Shown in pieces: positions 5,477-5,667 of a DNA stretch of 5,667 bases (positions are counted from its first letter, which is position 1; each line of letters starts with the position of its first letter). Under the pieces are notes generated by a model. That model ran no database searches and had not been told where the DNA came from. It worked only from the letters and a program-made list of their open reading frames with translations. This stretch comes from Candidatus Bathyarchaeota archaeon (GTDB lineage: Archaea; Thermoproteota; Bathyarchaeia; RBG-16-48-13; GCA-020355125). The DNA is taken from assembly GCA_030617005.1 (NCBI GenBank), contig JAUWWH010000076.1:1-5667 (forward strand), in the 5' to 3' direction. Both the position numbers and the translations under genes were made by a program.

Positions 5477-5525
5477 AAGTGAAACCTCTTCAGATTCTTC
5501 TGCATTTTTTAATAGGTTTTCACTT
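5477..5525. repeat. Bulged 10-bp inverted repeat
   Basis: AAGTGAAACC (5477-5486) pairs with GGTTTTCACTT (5515-5525), with a single extra T, across a 28-base spacer. The spacer itself holds a small CAGA-TTCT-TCTG hairpin (5491-5502). A further AGTGA/TCACT pair lies next to it at 5458-5471. Confidence 0.4.
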
Positions 5526-5581
5526 AAGATTTACCCATTACTTAGTAATTTTATGATACTGCTTTGGTATCTCTAATATTT

Positions 5582-5665
5582 TTAGGTAGATTTTTTTCTG
5601 ATATTCCTTACCTTCTCTAATATTTCAAGCCATTTTGAGAGAAGCTCCCCCAGCTCTAATAATTT
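5582..5665 (-). pseudogene. Possible 3' end of a gene entering from the right edge
   Basis: The minus strand is open from the window edge for 27 codons, reading KLLELGELLSKWLEILEKV and on to a TAA at 5584-5582. The sequence is a leucine- and glutamate-rich helix of the kind found in real proteins and not typical of random AT-rich DNA. It may be the C-terminus of an upstream gene, or part of a longer frame broken by stops further on. The family is not recognised. Confidence 0.3.
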
Positions 5666-5667
5666 AG

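Larger units (their letters stand above)
5353..5667. other. Right-end region without a clear gene
   Basis: 315 bases upstream of the unknown basic protein. No frame is open for more than about 30 codons. It contains a cluster of AGTGA/TCACT elements with a bulged inverted repeat (5458-5525) and a minus-strand frame with coding-like composition broken by stops. A clear TATA box for the downstream gene was not found. Confidence 0.45.

Noticed and set aside
5570..5625. Direct repeat of TCTCTAATATTT (5570-5581 and 5614-5625) with a looser third copy near 5654
   Set aside because: The spacings are unequal, the unit is short and AT-rich, and similar words occur elsewhere in the window; this is not a CRISPR array or a clear repeat element.

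Overview
This is an AT-rich stretch (about one third G+C by eye) that reads as archaeal. Three points support this: a type IA topoisomerase of the archaeal TopA kind with C-terminal C4 zinc fingers, a thioredoxin with the charged N-terminal extension common in archaeal members, and TATA-like boxes combined with GAGGTGA-type ribosome binding sites and TTG starts. The long spacers between single-gene units would fit an Asgard-type genome, but the phylum is only a guess. The odd length and the gene cut off at the left edge suggest a complete short metagenomic contig.

Layout. Positions 2-1078 (+) hold the 3' half of topA. Its conserved first part, 2-157, carries two in-frame TAA codons, while the remaining 300 codons are intact. 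Convergent to it lies 1143-2312 (-), a large flavin oxidoreductase of the SagB/ThcOx-like nitroreductase group that appears to contain a duplicated nitroreductase fold. A 308-bp divergent promoter region follows, then a 64-residue 2[4Fe-4S] ferredoxin (2636-2830, +). A gene-free 450-bp stretch leads to a thioredoxin (3301-3735, +), followed by a stem-loop. A 338-bp convergent spacer separates it from a DJ-1/PfpI-family protein (4074-4646, -). Upstream of that on the same strand is a basic 191-residue protein I do not recognise (4777-5352, -). The last 315 bases have no clear gene, though one minus-strand frame has coding-like composition interrupted by stops.

Togetherness. Four consecutive genes are redox or stress related: flavin oxidoreductase, ferredoxin, thioredoxin and DJ-1. 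They have different orientations and their own promoters, so this is a neighbourhood rather than an operon. The most notable observations are three. First, the stops in topA can be undone by C-to-A and G-to-T reversals alone, which points to base-calling error at a contig end. Second, a perfect 11-bp inverted repeat has one arm covering the start codon of the DJ-1 gene. Third, there is an unassigned conserved-looking basic protein. I see no CRISPR array, tRNA, rRNA, insertion sequence or defence system.
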